DNA of 64,000 nucleotides from an uncultured Maritimibacter sp. (GCA_913063035.1 CAJXYS010000008.1:1-64000); one strand, 5' to 3'. Shown: positions 35,928-46,500, counted from the first letter of the stretch. Notes: generated by a model not told the origin, from the letters alone. Translations and numbers: made by a program.

Positions 35928-37586
35928 ATGTCAGCGACATTCCGCCTGACCTTGGCGCAGCTTAACCCGACGCTCGGCGCCTTCGAGGAGAACGCCGCCA
36001 AGGCGCGCGCCGCCCATGCCGAGGCCAGGGCCGCCGGGGCCGACATGCTGGCGCTGCCCGAGATGTTCATCACCGGCTACCAGCCCCAGGACCTCGTGCG
36101 TCGCCCTGCCTTCGCGCGCCAGGCCATGGATGCGATCGACCGGCTGGCGGCCGACTGCGCCGACGGGCCGGTGATCGGGATCGGGGGGCCGTTCTCGGGG
36201 GACGGGCACCTCTACAACGCCTACCATATCCTCGAAGGCGGCCGCGTGGTGGCGCGGATCTTCAAGCACATCCTGCCCAATAGCGGGGTTTTCGACGAGA
36301 AGCGGATCTACGACTCCGGGCCGATCAACGGGCCCTACCGCGTCGGCCCGTTGCGGATCGGAACGCCGATTTGCGAAGACGCCTGGTTCGAGGATGTCTG
36401 CGAGGCGCTGGAAGAAACCGGCGCCGAGCTCCTGCTGGTGCCGAACGGATCGCCCTATCACCGCCGCAAGCACGATACGCGCACCGGGCTGATGGTGGCA
36501 CGGGTGATCGAGACCGGACTGCCGCTCGTCTACCTGAACCTCGTTGGCGGGCAGGACGACCAGATGTTCGACGGGGGCACGTTCGTTTTGAACCCCGGCG
36601 GACGGCTGGCGGTGCAGATGCCCCCGCTCGAGGAGGCGCTGACCCATGTGGATTTCGAGCAGACCGCCGACGGCTGGCGGGCGGTACCGGGCGCGCTGGC
36701 GCCGCTGCCGGACGCGTGGGAGGCCGACTACCGCGTCATGGTCGAGACGCTGCGCGACTACCTTCGGAAATCCGGGTTCGACAAGGTTCTTCTCGGGCTT
36801 TCGGGCGGTGTCGACAGCGCGCTGGTGGCGACCATCGCCGTTGATGCCATCGGGGCGGAGAACGTGCGCTGCGTGATGCTGCCCTCGGAATACACCTCGC
36901 CCGCGTCGCTGGAGGACGCGGCCGCCGTGGCGGCGGCGCTGGGATGCCGCTGCGACACGGTGCCGATCGACAAGGGCCGCGCCGCGGTCACCGAGACGCT
37001 GGCACCGCTTTTCGCCGGCCGCGACGAGGACGTGACCGAGGAGAACATCCAGTCGCGCCTGCGCGGGCTGCTTCTGATGGCGCTCTCGAACAAGTTCGGC
37101 GAAATGCTGCTGACGACCGGCAACAAGTCCGAGGTCGCGGTCGGCTACGCCACGATCTACGGCGACATGGCCGGCGGCTACAACCCGATCAAGGATCTCT
37201 ACAAGACCCGCGTCTTCGAGACCTGTCGCTGGCGCAACGCCAATCACCGCGACTGGATGAAAGGCCCCGACGGCACGGTGATACCGCCGCGCGTGATCGA
37301 CAAGCCGCCCTCGGCGGAGCTGCGCGCCGACCAGAAGGACGAGGACAGCCTGCCGCCCTATGACGCGCTCGACCGTATCCTCGAGATGCTGGTCGACGAG
37401 GAGCGGTCGGTCGACGAGATCGTCGCCGCAGGGTTCGACCTCGCGACGGTCAAGCGCATCGAGCATCTCGTCTACATCTCGGAATACAAGCGGTTCCAGG
37501 CCGCGCCGGGCACCCGCCTGACCGAGCGCGCCTTCTGGCTCGACCGGCGGTACCCGGTCGTCAACCGCTGGCGCGACGGCGGCTGA
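35928..37586 (+). CDS. nadE: Glutamine-dependent NAD+ synthetase
   Basis: A 552-residue two-domain enzyme that makes NAD+ from deamido-NAD, ATP and glutamine. The N-terminal nitrilase-type amidotransferase domain (1-270) has the catalytic set E in LALPEMFITGY, K in FKHILPN and C in GTPICEDAWF. The C-terminal synthetase domain has the P-loop LGLSGGVDSAL and TTGNKSEVAVGYATIYGD. The ATG at 35928 follows GAGAGG. Length is normal for this fused type. It is divergent from the MORN gene. NadD is also in the window (51241-51849). Confidence 0.96.
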   Translation: MSATFRLTLAQLNPTLGAFEENAAKARAAHAEARAAGADMLALPEMFITGYQPQDLVRRPAFARQAMDAIDRLAADCADGPVIGIGGPFSGDGHLYNAYHILEGGRVVARIFKHILPNSGVFDEKRIYDSGPINGPYRVGPLRIGTPICEDAWFEDVCEALEETGAELLLVPNGSPYHRRKHDTRTGLMVARVIETGLPLVYLNLVGGQDDQMFDGGTFVLNPGGRLAVQMPPLEEALTHVDFEQTADGWRAVPGALAPLPDAWEADYRVMVETLRDYLRKSGFDKVLLGLSGGVDSALVATIAVDAIGAENVRCVMLPSEYTSPASLEDAAAVAAALGCRCDTVPIDKGRAAVTETLAPLFAGRDEDVTEENIQSRLRGLLLMALSNKFGEMLLTTGNKSEVAVGYATIYGDMAGGYNPIKDLYKTRVFETCRWRNANHRDWMKGPDGTVIPPRVIDKPPSAELRADQKDEDSLPPYDALDRILEMLVDEERSVDEIVAAGFDLATVKRIEHLVYISEYKRFQAAPGTRLTERAFWLDRRYPVVNRWRDGG

Positions 37587-37614
37587 AGCGCGCCGCCCGC
37601 ATCCCGCGGCGGCG

Positions 37615-38037
37615 TTATCCGAGACGGGCGTCGAGCGTGATGTCGGCGGTCAGCAGCTTCGACACCGGGCACCCGGTCTTGGCACTGTCGGCCGCTTCCT
37701 GGAAATCGGCCTCCGAGGCGCCCGGGACCTTGGCGGTGACGTCGAGATGCACGGCCGTGATCGCGAACCCGTCCTCAACCTGCGCCAGCGTCACCTCGGC
37801 GTCGGTGGCGATCATCTCGGGCGTCAGGCCGCGCGCGCCCAGGATCATCGACAACGCCATGGAATAACAGCCGGCATGGGCGGCGCCGATCAGCTCTTCG
37901 GGGTTGGTGCCGGGCGCGTTCTCGAAGCGGTTGTCGAAGCCGTAGGATACGCCGTCGAGCGTGCCGCTCTCGGTCGAGAGGCGCCCGCGCCCGCTTTTCA
38001 GTTCGCCTTTCCAGACGGCGGAACCCTTGCGTTTCAT
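37615..38037 (-). CDS. osmC: OsmC family peroxiredoxin
   Basis: A 140-residue OsmC-type thiol peroxidase that reduces organic hydroperoxides. Two redox cysteines are present in the expected contexts, HAGCYSMALS near residue 57 and TGCPVSKLL near residue 122. The N-terminal RKGSAVWKGELKSGRGRLS strand is typical of OsmC rather than Ohr. It lies between nadE (convergent) and a small metallopeptidase gene on the same strand. Confidence 0.92.
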   Translation of the reverse strand: MKRKGSAVWKGELKSGRGRLSTESGTLDGVSYGFDNRFENAPGTNPEELIGAAHAGCYSMALSMILGARGLTPEMIATDAEVTLAQVEDGFAITAVHLDVTAKVPGASEADFQEAADSAKTGCPVSKLLTADITLDARLG

Positions 38038-38107
38038 GCTGTCTCCTCCTTGGTGTGAACGGTTGCGTCGGACACCAACGCAGCGGGGCCGGGAAAGGTT
38101 CGCCCGC

Positions 38108-38518
38108 CTATTCCCACCAGCGGTCTATGGCGGCGATGTCGTCGTCGGACCAGCCGAAGTGATGCGCCATCTCGTGGACCAGAACATGCGCGACCAGGGC
38201 ATCCAGCGCCACGTCGCCGCGATGCGCCCATTCGTCGAGGATGGGGCGGCGGAACAGCCAGACCGTGTCGGGCCCCTGTGGCTGGTCGAGCACCGATTTC
38301 TCGGTCATCGGTATGCCGTCATAGAGTCCCGTCAGCTCGAACGGATCCTGGATGCCGAGCTCGGCCAGCATGTCGTCGCCGGGGAAGTCCGCGACGCGGA
38401 TGGCCACCGCCGCGGCCCCGTCCCGGAAAGGCGGCGGCAGCGCATCCGCGGCGGCGCGGGCCATCTCGGCGATCTCGTCGGCGGTGGCGGCGGTGCGGTC
38501 TTTCCAGTGCAACGGCAT
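38108..38518 (-). CDS. Small zincin-type metallopeptidase family protein
   Basis: A 136-residue acidic protein of the DUF1025/zincin_1 group. HEMAHH near residue 115 gives the HExxH zinc site, and DDDIAAIDRWW closes the protein. The family also shows VWLFRRPIL and the LTGLYDG segment seen here. Such proteins are found alone in many alphaproteobacteria; protease activity is predicted from the motif but not established. The ATG at 38518 starts MPLHWKDR, and longer readings run into the gltX leader. Confidence 0.8.
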   Translation of the reverse strand: MPLHWKDRTAATADEIAEMARAAADALPPPFRDGAAAVAIRVADFPGDDMLAELGIQDPFELTGLYDGIPMTEKSVLDQPQGPDTVWLFRRPILDEWAHRGDVALDALVAHVLVHEMAHHFGWSDDDIAAIDRWWE

Positions 38519-38597
38519 GCGGGGTCTCCTGTCGCCTCCCCGTGGATATGGACAAAACAGGCGGCTTGTGAAAGAGCAGGCGCCAAGGAGACTGCCC

Positions 38598-39920
38598 ATG
38601 ACCGTGACCCGTTTCGCCCCGTCCCCCACCGGCTATCTGCATGTCGGCAACCTGCGCACCGCGCTCTTCAACTTCCTGATCGCGCGGAAATCGGGGGGCA
38701 CCTTCATCCTGCGGCTCGACGACACCGATCCCGAGCGGTCGAAGCAGGCCTATGTCGACGCCATCAAGGAAGACCTGGAATGGCTGGGGCTGGGCTGGGA
38801 CCGGGTGGAGCGGCAGTCCGAACGGCTCGACCGCTATGCCGAGGCCGCGGACCGGATGCGCGCCGACGGGCGGCTCTACGAGTGTTTCGAGACCCCGTCC
38901 GAACTGGACCTGAAGCGCAAGAAGCAGCTCAACATGGGCCGCCCGCCGGTCTATGACCGCTCGGCGCTGAAGCTGTCCGAGGCCGAGAAGGCGGCGCTGC
39001 GCCGGGAACGGGCGCCGCACTGGCGCTTCAAGCTCGACCATGAACGGATCGAGTGGGTGGACGGCATTCTCGGCGACGTGTCGATCGATGCGGCCAGCGT
39101 GTCCGACCCGGTTCTTATCCGGGGCGACGGCCAGGTGCTCTACACGCTGGCGTCGGTGGTGGACGACACCGAGATGGGCATCACGCATGTGGTGCGGGGC
39201 TCCGACCACGTCACCAACACCGCCACGCAGATCCAGATCATCGGCGCGCTGGGCGGCACGGCGCCGGACTTCGCGCATCATTCGCTGCTGACCGGACCGC
39301 AGGGCGAGGCCCTGTCGAAACGCCTGGGCACGCTCAGCCTGCGCGACCTGCGCGCCCAGGGGGTCGAGCCGATGGCGCTCCTGTCGCTCCTCGCACGGAT
39401 CGGGTCGGCCGATCCGGTGGAGCTGCGGGGATCGGTGGACGACCTCGTCGAGGGCTTCGACATCTCGCGCTTTTCCGCCGCGCCGACCAAGTTCGACGTC
39501 AACGATCTGTTCCCGCTCACCGCGCGCTACCTGGCGAGCCTGCCCTACGCGGCGGTCGCGGACCGGATCGCCGCGCTCGGCGTGCCCGAGGAAATCGCCC
39601 CGCGGTTCTGGGAGGTCACCCGCGAGAACATCACCGTGCTGGACGACCTCGGGGGATGGTGGGCGCTCTACCGCGACGGGGCCGCGCCCGACATCGCCGA
39701 GGAGGATCGCGATTTCGTCGCGCAGGCGATGGGGCTGTTGCCCGAGCCGCCCTACACGGACGCGACCTGGTCCGAATGGACCGCCGCGGTGAAGGACGCA
39801 ACCGGCCGCAAGGGCAAGGGGCTGTTCATGCCCCTGCGCAAGGCGCTCACGGGGCGCGCGCACGGGCCGGACATGTCGAAGGTCATGCCGCTCCTGCAGA
39901 AGGTCCGGGCCAAGGACTGA
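38598..39920 (+). CDS. gltX: Glutamyl-tRNA synthetase
   Basis: A 440-residue class I aminoacyl-tRNA synthetase charging tRNA-Glu (and, where GlnRS is absent, tRNA-Gln for later amidation). The HIGH-type motif is PTGYLHVGN at residues 10-18 and the KMSKS-type motif is ALSKRLGTL. An ATG with AAGGAG upstream sets the start. The protein is at the short end for GluRS. Alphaproteobacteria often carry two gltX genes, so this may be one of a pair. Confidence 0.95.
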   Translation: MTVTRFAPSPTGYLHVGNLRTALFNFLIARKSGGTFILRLDDTDPERSKQAYVDAIKEDLEWLGLGWDRVERQSERLDRYAEAADRMRADGRLYECFETPSELDLKRKKQLNMGRPPVYDRSALKLSEAEKAALRRERAPHWRFKLDHERIEWVDGILGDVSIDAASVSDPVLIRGDGQVLYTLASVVDDTEMGITHVVRGSDHVTNTATQIQIIGALGGTAPDFAHHSLLTGPQGEALSKRLGTLSLRDLRAQGVEPMALLSLLARIGSADPVELRGSVDDLVEGFDISRFSAAPTKFDVNDLFPLTARYLASLPYAAVADRIAALGVPEEIAPRFWEVTRENITVLDDLGGWWALYRDGAAPDIAEEDRDFVAQAMGLLPEPPYTDATWSEWTAAVKDATGRKGKGLFMPLRKALTGRAHGPDMSKVMPLLQKVRAKD

Positions 39921-39926
39921 GCCCGC

Positions 39927-40511
39927 TCAATCGCGGACGATCCGCGCGGGCAGCCGGGCCAGCCGGTCGTCCACGAAGTCGCGCTCGAACGTCGTCAGGT
40001 CCACGTGGCGCGGATATCGCGGCGCGGCCCGGTCGTCGAGAATCGTTCCGTCCCAACCGTCGGTCGTCTCGAAGAAACGGTCCGCGCCCGCCTCGCCGAA
40101 GACATGCAGGAAGCCCTGCACGACGCAGTCGAGATAGCTCAGCAGGATCGGATGGGCGGCCTCTGGCGCCTCATGCGCGGGGCTGGTGCGGTAGATCGAC
40201 ACCGTGATGGGGTGCGGGTGATCATGCGCGACGTCGGGTGCGGCCAGCGGCAGCCGGTCGTAGGCAGCCTCGCGCGCGTCGAGCGCGGCCCAGTCGCCGC
40301 CCGGAACGGCCGCGACCAGGCCCTCGATCTGGTGGCCCGGCGCTTCGCGGACGGAAAGGAAGGCGGCGGGGCGCCGACTGGTGTGGCGCCAGACGCGCCG
40401 CCAGCCCCGGGCGCGGGCGGGCAGGGCGGTCGGGTAGTCGTGGGTCTTGCGGTTCACGAGCGATCCGTAGCCGAAGAAGAACGGATCCGGATTTCGAACA
40501 GGGCGGGTCAT
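39927..40511 (-). CDS. Gamma-glutamylcyclotransferase family protein
   Basis: A 194-residue protein of the gamma-glutamylcyclotransferase/AIG2 fold. The substrate-loop motif FFFGYGSLVN lies near residue 12, and the catalytic glutamate is expected in ALDAREAAYDR, which is present. Such enzymes release 5-oxoproline from gamma-glutamyl peptides. The ATG at 40511 starts MTRPVRNPDP; a far longer reading upstream only shadows the gcv genes. It is convergent with gltX, 6 bp apart. Confidence 0.8.
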   Translation of the reverse strand: MTRPVRNPDPFFFGYGSLVNRKTHDYPTALPARARGWRRVWRHTSRRPAAFLSVREAPGHQIEGLVAAVPGGDWAALDAREAAYDRLPLAAPDVAHDHPHPITVSIYRTSPAHEAPEAAHPILLSYLDCVVQGFLHVFGEAGADRFFETTDGWDGTILDDRAAPRYPRHVDLTTFERDFVDDRLARLPARIVRD

Positions 40512-40588
40512 GGCCTCTATGTGCCTCCGGCGAATTCCCGGTGCAAGGTGTTGCCCGCCGGCGGGGCTTGGTCTACCATCGCGGTTGT

Positions 40589-40745
40589 TGGATACGGGAG
40601 AACCGGCTCTGCCGGTGCCGAAGGAGCAACCGCCCCGGAAACTCTCAGGCGACAGGACCGAATCCGGCACGACACTCTGGAGAGATCCCGGACTTGGTCC
40701 GGGGCGCCGAAGGGATAACGATCTCAGGCGGAAGGACAGAGGGGG
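40589..40745 (+). promoter_or_regulatory. Tandem glycine riboswitch controlling gcvTHP
   Basis: Two consecutive glycine aptamers can be seen. The first (about 40590-40684) has GGGAGA, GCCGAAGGAGCAA, CTCAGGC...AGGACCG and the closing CACTCTGGAGAG. The second (about 40685-40745) has CGCCGAAGGGATAACG, CTCAGGCGGAAGGACAGAGG. The linker is short. Glycine binding turns on the cleavage operon downstream. The gcvT start lies about 85 bp further on. Confidence 0.93.
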
Positions 40746-40829
40746 CATCGCCGGTGGCCGCCAGTGGGCCGCCCTGACGCGGTGCCGACGTTTTCCCGCA
40801 GGACGCCGGCGTTGACACGGGAGACGGGT

Positions 40830-41960
40830 TTGTCCGAACTGAAGCGCACGGCGCTCTACGATCTGCACATGGAACTGGGGGGCAAGATGGTGCCCTTCGC
40901 CGGATACGAGATGCCGGTTCAGTATCCCATGGGGGTGATGAAGGAACATCTGCATACCCGCGCCGCGGCGGGGCTTTTCGATGTCAGCCACATGGGGCAG
41001 GTGATCCTGCGGTCGGCCTCCGGCGACATGGCGGATGCGGCGCGTGCGCTGGAAACCCTGGTGCCGGTCAGCGTCCTGGGGCTCAAGGAGAACCGCCAGC
41101 GCTACGGCTTTTTCACGAACGCGGCCGGCGGCATCCTCGACGACCTGATGATCGCCCATCGCGGCGACCATCTCTTTCTCGTCGTGAACGCGGCCTGCAA
41201 GGCGGCAGATATCGCGCTGATGCAGGAACGCCTCGGCGCGGACTGCGCCGTGGTGCCGGTGACAGACCGTGCGCTGCTGGCGCTGCAGGGTCCCGCGGCG
41301 GAGGGCGCGCTGGAACGGCTGGTGCCGGGCGTGGCGGAGATGAAATTCATGGACATAGCCGTTCTGGACGGCCCCGACGGGGAGGTCTGGGTCTCGCGCT
41401 CGGGCTACACGGGCGAGGACGGTTTCGAGGTGTCCGTTGCGGCGGATGCGGCCCCGGCCTTCGCGCGGGCGCTTCTGGAGATGGACGCGGTCGCGCCGAT
41501 CGGGCTCGGGGCCCGCGACTCCCTCCGGCTCGAGGCCGGGCTCTGCCTTTACGGCAACGACATCGACGAGACGACCTCGCCGGTCGAGGCATCGCTCGAC
41601 TGGGCCATCCAGAAGGTGCGCCGCAAGGACGGGGACCGCGCAGGCGGCTTCCCGGGCGCCGAGCGTATCCTGGCCGAGCTTGAGACGGGCACCGCCCGCC
41701 GCCGCGTCGGCCTGCTGCCCGATGGCCGTGCACCGATGCGCGAGGGCACGCAACTCTTCGCCGATGCCGAGGGCGGCCAGCCGATCGGCCACGTCACCTC
41801 CGGCGCGTTCGGTCCCAGCATCGAGAAGCCGATGTCCATGGGCTACCTGCCCACCGAGCTTTCCGCCGAGGGCACGCAGGTCTTCGGCGAGGTGCGCGGA
41901 CGGCGCCGTCCGGCGATCGTGGCCGCGATGCCCTTCCGACCCGCAACCTACAAACGCTGA
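40830..41960 (+). CDS. gcvT: Glycine cleavage system T protein (aminomethyltransferase)
   Basis: A 376-residue enzyme that transfers the methylene group from aminomethyl-lipoyl GcvH to tetrahydrofolate and releases ammonia. Landmarks are GGKMVPFAGYEMPVQY near the start, DVSHMGQ near residue 50 and SRSGYTGEDGFEV in the middle. The start is taken as TTG at 40830 because GGGAG lies 6 bp upstream and the length then fits the family; an in-frame GTG at 40764 would add 22 residues. It follows a glycine riboswitch and leads the gcvT-gcvH-gcvP operon. Confidence 0.94.
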   Translation: MSELKRTALYDLHMELGGKMVPFAGYEMPVQYPMGVMKEHLHTRAAAGLFDVSHMGQVILRSASGDMADAARALETLVPVSVLGLKENRQRYGFFTNAAGGILDDLMIAHRGDHLFLVVNAACKAADIALMQERLGADCAVVPVTDRALLALQGPAAEGALERLVPGVAEMKFMDIAVLDGPDGEVWVSRSGYTGEDGFEVSVAADAAPAFARALLEMDAVAPIGLGARDSLRLEAGLCLYGNDIDETTSPVEASLDWAIQKVRRKDGDRAGGFPGAERILAELETGTARRRVGLLPDGRAPMREGTQLFADAEGGQPIGHVTSGAFGPSIEKPMSMGYLPTELSAEGTQVFGEVRGRRRPAIVAAMPFRPATYKR

Positions 41961-41978
41961 CCAACGGGAGTGTCCCCC

Positions 41979-42338
41979 ATGAAATACACCGAAGATCACG
42001 AATGGCTCCGCGTCGAAGACGATCTTGTCGTCGTCGGCATCACCGAGCACGCCTCGACCCAGCTGGGTGACGTCGTGTTCGTCGAACTGCCCGAGGAGGG
42101 CACCAAGGTCGCGAAGGGCGACGACGCGGTCGTGATCGAGAGCGTCAAGGCAGCCTCGGACATCCTCGCGCCGGTCGATGGCGAGATCGTCGCCGTCAAC
42201 GAGGAGCTTGTCGACAAACCGGCGCTGGTCAACGAAGACCCGCTCGGGGCCGCGTGGTTCTTCAAGATGAAGGTGGAGGACATGGAAGCCCTCGACGCCT
42301 TCATGGACGAGGACGCCTACAAGGAACTCATCGACTGA
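41979..42338 (+). CDS. gcvH: Glycine cleavage system H protein
   Basis: A 119-residue lipoyl carrier shuttling the aminomethyl group between GcvP and GcvT. The lipoylated lysine is K57 in [10 protein letters not shown], with the opening KYTEDHEWL and the [18 protein letters not shown] segment fully typical. The ATG at 41979 has GGGAG upstream. It lies 18 bp after gcvT and 20 bp before gcvP. Confidence 0.96.
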   Translation: MKYTEDHEWLRVEDDLVVVGITEHASTQLGDVVFVELPEEGTKVAKGDDAVVIESVKAASDILAPVDGEIVAVNEELVDKPALVNEDPLGAAWFFKMKVEDMEALDAFMDEDAYKELID

Positions 42339-42358
42339 CATCGCCACGGAGTGCGCGC

Positions 42359-45211
42359 ATGACCTTCACGCCGACGGACTACCTGCCCTATGATTTCGCC
42401 AATCGCCGCCATATCGGGCCGTCGCCGGCCGAAATGGCCGAGATGTTCGCAGCCATCGGGGTCGAGGATCTCGACGACCTGATCGACAAGACGGTCCCGG
42501 CGAGCATCCGCCAGAAGGACAGCCTCGACTGGGGCCGCCCACAGTCGGAGCGCGAGATGCTTCACAACATGCGGATCACGGCCTCGAAGAACCGGGTCCT
42601 GACCTCGCTGATCGGGCAGGGCTATCACGGCACGGTCACGCCGCCGGTTATACAGCGCAACGTGCTCGAAAACCCGGCCTGGTACACGGCCTACACGCCC
42701 TACCAGCCCGAAATCAGCCAGGGCCGGCTGGAAGCGCTGCTGAACTACCAGACGATGATCTCCGACCTCACCGGGCTCGAGATCGCCAACGCCTCGCTGC
42801 TCGACGAGGCGACGGCCTGCGCCGAGGCGATGACCATGGCCCAGCGCGTGGCCAAGTCGAAACTGAAGGCCTTTTTCGTCGACGAGAACTGTCACCCGCA
42901 GAACATTGCCGTGATGCAGACCCGCGCCGCGCCGCTGGGCATCGAGGTGATCGTGGGCGACCCAGCGGCCGACCTGGAGGCCGACAAGGTCTTCGGCGCG
43001 ATCTTCCAGTATCCGGGCACCCATGGCCATCTCTCCGATTTCAGCGACCAAATCGCGGCGCTGCATGCCGAGAAGGCCATCGGCATCGTCGTGGCCGACC
43101 CCCTGGCGTTGACGCTGCTGAAGGAACCCGGCGCGATGGGGGCCGATATCGCCGTCGGTTCCACCCAGCGCTTTGGCGTGCCGGTCGGCTATGGCGGGCC
43201 GCACGCCGCCTACCTGGCGACCAAGGATGCCTACAAGCGGGCGATTCCGGGCCGGCTGGTCGGGGTCTCGGTCGACAGCCACGGCAACCGCGCCTATCGC
43301 CTCGCGCTGCAGACGCGCGAGCAGCATATCCGCCGTGAGAAGGCGACCTCCAACGTGTGCACGGCGCAGGCGCTTCTGGCGGTGATGGCGAGCTTCTACG
43401 CCGTCTTCCACGGCCCCGAGGGCCTGAAGGCGATCGCGCAGCGCATCCACCGAAAGACCGTCCGCCTGGCCCGGGGGCTCGAGAGTATCGGGTTGAAGAT
43501 CGAACCCGAAACCTTCTTCGACACGATCACCGTGGATGTGGGGCCGATGCAGGAGGTGTTGCTCAAGTCGGCCCGCGAGGAGGGCATCAACCTGCGCAGG
43601 GTCGGTACGACCCGGATCGGCATCACGCTCGACGAGCGGACCCGCCCGGCCGATATCGAGGCCGTCTGGCGGGCCTTCGGGCTGCACCGCTCCGACGACG
43701 ATCTGTCGCCGGAATACCGGCTGCCCGAGGGCCTGCTGCGGAACAGCGACTTCCTGACCCATCCCGTCTTCCACATGAACCGGGCCGAGACGGAGATGAT
43801 GCGCTACATGCGGCGGCTCGCCGACCGTGATCTCGCGCTCGACCGTGCCATGATCCCGCTGGGCAGCTGCACCATGAAGCTGAACGCCGCGGCCGAGATG
43901 ATGCCGGTCAGCTGGCGCGAGTTCTCCCTGCCGCATCCCTATGCGCCGGCCGACCAGATGGAAGGCTATCTCGAGATGATCAACGATCTCTCGGAAAAGC
44001 TCTGCACCATCACCGGCTACGACGCGATGTCGATGCAACCCAATTCCGGCGCGCAGGGGGAGTATGCGGGGCTTCTGACCATTGCCGCCTACCACCGGGC
44101 GCGGGGCGAGTCGCATCGGAACGTCTGCCTGATCCCGACCTCGGCGCACGGGACGAACCCGGCCTCGGCGCACATGGTCGGGATGGACGTCGTGGTCGTG
44201 AAATCGGCCGAGAACGGCGATATCGACGTCGAGGATTTTCGCGCCAAGGCCGAGGCCGCCGGTGAGAATCTCGCGGCCTGCATGATCACCTATCCCTCGA
44301 CCCACGGCGTCTTCGAGGAGACGGTGCGCGAGGTCTGCGAGATCACCCATGAGCATGGCGGACAGGTCTACATGGACGGTGCGAACCTGAACGCGCTGGT
44401 CGGGCTGGCCAAGCCCGGCGAGATCGGGTCCGACGTGAGCCACCTGAACCTGCACAAGACCTTCTGCATTCCGCATGGCGGTGGCGGGCCGGGCATGGGG
44501 CCGATCGGGGTCAGGGCTCATCTCGCGCCCTATCTCCCGGGCGATCCGCTGTCCGGTGTCGGCGAGGGGCCGGTCGCCGCGGCGGCCTTCGGGTCGGCGT
44601 CGATCCTGCCGATTTCCTGGGCCTACGTGCTGATGATGGGGGGCGCGGGGCTGACCCAGGCGACCAAGGTCGCGATCCTGAACGCCAACTATATCGCGGC
44701 CCGGCTGCGCGGCGCCTATGACGTGCTGTTCAGCGGCCCGGGCGGGCGCGTGGCGCATGAATGCATCATCGACACGCGGCCCTTCGCCGAGTCGGCCGGC
44801 GTGACCGTCGACGACATTGCCAAGCGGCTCGTCGATTGCGGTTTCCACGCGCCGACGATGAGCTGGCCCGTCGCCGGCACGCTGATGATCGAGCCGACCG
44901 AGTCCGAGACCAAGGCCGAGCTGGACCGCTTCTGCGACGCGATGCTCGGCATCCGCGAGGAAATCCGCGCCATCGAGGAAGGGCGCCTGGACCGCGAGAA
45001 CAACCCGCTCAAGAACGCGCCGCACACGGTCGAGGATCTCGTCGGTGACTGGGATCGGCCCTACAGCCGCGAGCAGGGGTGTTTCCCGTCGGGCTCCTTC
45101 CGGGTCGACAAGTACTGGGCGCCGGTCGGTCGGGTCGACAACGTCTATGGCGACCGTCACCTCGTCTGCACCTGTCCGCCGGTCGAGAGCTACGCCGAAG
45201 CGGCCGAATAG
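42359..45211 (+). CDS. gcvP: Glycine dehydrogenase (decarboxylating), P protein
   Basis: A single-chain P protein of 950 residues that decarboxylates glycine with PLP and loads the aminomethyl group on GcvH. The PLP lysine is K700 in [17 protein letters not shown]. The N-terminal half ([13 protein letters not shown], then IPGRLVGVS) and the C-terminal half are both intact, unlike the split GcvPA/GcvPB type. It is the last gene of the operon, under the glycine riboswitch. The next gene is convergent, 2 bp away. Confidence 0.96.
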   Translation: MTFTPTDYLPYDFANRRHIGPSPAEMAEMFAAIGVEDLDDLIDKTVPASIRQKDSLDWGRPQSEREMLHNMRITASKNRVLTSLIGQGYHGTVTPPVIQRNVLENPAWYTAYTPYQPEISQGRLEALLNYQTMISDLTGLEIANASLLDEATACAEAMTMAQRVAKSKLKAFFVDENCHPQNIAVMQTRAAPLGIEVIVGDPAADLEADKVFGAIFQYPGTHGHLSDFSDQIAALHAEKAIGIVVADPLALTLLKEPGAMGADIAVGSTQRFGVPVGYGGPHAAYLATKDAYKRAIPGRLVGVSVDSHGNRAYRLALQTREQHIRREKATSNVCTAQALLAVMASFYAVFHGPEGLKAIAQRIHRKTVRLARGLESIGLKIEPETFFDTITVDVGPMQEVLLKSAREEGINLRRVGTTRIGITLDERTRPADIEAVWRAFGLHRSDDDLSPEYRLPEGLLRNSDFLTHPVFHMNRAETEMMRYMRRLADRDLALDRAMIPLGSCTMKLNAAAEMMPVSWREFSLPHPYAPADQMEGYLEMINDLSEKLCTITGYDAMSMQPNSGAQGEYAGLLTIAAYHRARGESHRNVCLIPTSAHGTNPASAHMVGMDVVVVKSAENGDIDVEDFRAKAEAAGENLAACMITYPSTHGVFEETVREVCEITHEHGGQVYMDGANLNALVGLAKPGEIGSDVSHLNLHKTFCIPHGGGGPGMGPIGVRAHLAPYLPGDPLSGVGEGPVAAAAFGSASILPISWAYVLMMGGAGLTQATKVAILNANYIAARLRGAYDVLFSGPGGRVAHECIIDTRPFAESAGVTVDDIAKRLVDCGFHAPTMSWPVAGTLMIEPTESETKAELDRFCDAMLGIREEIRAIEEGRLDRENNPLKNAPHTVEDLVGDWDRPYSREQGCFPSGSFRVDKYWAPVGRVDNVYGDRHLVCTCPPVESYAEAAE

Positions 45212-45213
45212 GC

Positions 45214-46500
45214 TCAGCCGAGGCCGCGCATCCGGCGGAGCGCCTCGCGTTCCGCCGCCAGCGGCAGCGCGCCCTCGGCATAGGCATGGGCCGTCTCCGC
45301 CATGTCCCGCGCCGCCGTCCGAAGCCGCGTGTCCTGCGCCTTCTGGAGCCGCGCGAGGGCCTGCTGCAGGCGGATCGCGATCTCGATCTTGGCGCCGCCG
45401 TCGCGCGCGATCGCCGCGTAGGCGTCGTGCACCAGGTCGGCGGCCCGCGTCGGGGGCACCCAGACCCGCGGATGCCGGATATCCTCGTCCGGCACCACCT
45501 CCGCCCCGAAACGCCAGAGTAGCCGCTCCAGCCGTCCGATCACGTCGATCGCCGTGCCCTGGTCGTTGATGCCGGGGGACAGGGCACGTGTCGCCACCTC
45601 GGCCAGAACCACGAAGCCGAAACGCGCATCCTGCTCGAAGCTGCGGACGTCCGCGATGGTGAAAGCCTGCGCGATACGCGCGGACGTCTTCTCGATGTCG
45701 GACGGGGTGCCCACGATATGCGCGACCGGTCCGTCCTTGAGCACGAAATGGCCCGGCGGGGCGCTGACATAGATGTCGAGATCGTCGGCTTCCGCGGCAT
45801 GGCTCAGCGCTGCCATGTCGATGAACTGGACATATCCCGTGGCGTCCGCCGGGACGGCCGCGCTGTCGGACGGGATCGCGTCGATCCCGTCATTGAGCGG
45901 GCTGCCGCCCAGATGCGGGGGCTTGCGCCAGAACCGCAGGCTGTTTTCGGCGCGCCTTTCGACCACGCGGATCATCTCGTCCATGCTGCCGAGATCCGAG
46001 AGATGGTCGATCCATCGAAGGATCGCCAGGATGACGAGGCCCACGACCCCGACGGTGACCGCGAAGACCACGACAGACGCGCCGCCCTCGTAGACCCCGG
46101 CCCGGAAGAGAATGCTCGCAACCAGGGCGAAGATGAAGGCCCCGATGAAGGTGGCCAGCACGGTCTGCGTGGTCGTGTCCTCGAGCAGGACGCGATGCGA
46201 GCGCGGCGTCACCTGCGAAGAGGCCGACCGGTGGACCGAGACCATGACGCTGAGCGAGAAGGTGGTCACGGCCAGCATGCTGGTGGAGAGAATGTCGAGG
46301 ATCGGCATCACCGACTCCGGTCCGAGCCGCTCCACAAGCCGGTCCGGGATCAGCGGATCGATCACGGCCGCAGCCCCGGCCGCGACGATCGCGAGGACCG
46401 CGATCAGGGTGATCCGCACCCCGAGTTGGCGAGAGAGACGCAGCAGGCGCCAGAAGGTCTTCGAGAACACGAGGTCCGCCCTTGGCCGTTCCGATGGCAC
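45214..46500 (-). CDS. DUF2254 family membrane protein
   Basis: A 428-residue protein. Four hydrophobic segments lie in the first 165 residues (about 27-48, 68-88, 112-133, 142-162). The rest is a soluble domain with VQFIDMAALSHAAEADDL and ARALSPGINDQGTAIDVIGRL, the latter block a hallmark of DUF2254. The family is widespread in bacteria and has no known function. The first two segments flank SVMVSVHRSASSQVTPR. It is monocistronic and convergent with gcvP. Confidence 0.82.
   Translation of the reverse strand: MPSERPRADLVFSKTFWRLLRLSRQLGVRITLIAVLAIVAAGAAAVIDPLIPDRLVERLGPESVMPILDILSTSMLAVTTFSLSVMVSVHRSASSQVTPRSHRVLLEDTTTQTVLATFIGAFIFALVASILFRAGVYEGGASVVVFAVTVGVVGLVILAILRWIDHLSDLGSMDEMIRVVERRAENSLRFWRKPPHLGGSPLNDGIDAIPSDSAAVPADATGYVQFIDMAALSHAAEADDLDIYVSAPPGHFVLKDGPVAHIVGTPSDIEKTSARIAQAFTIADVRSFEQDARFGFVVLAEVATRALSPGINDQGTAIDVIGRLERLLWRFGAEVVPDEDIRHPRVWVPPTRAADLVHDAYAAIARDGGAKIEIAIRLQQALARLQKAQDTRLRTAARDMAETAHAYAEGALPLAAEREALRRMRGLG

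Noticed and set aside
40512-42347. Leftward extension of the cyclotransferase gene through gcvT and gcvH
   Set aside because: The extension is antisense to the gcv genes and the riboswitch; the real protein starts at 40511.
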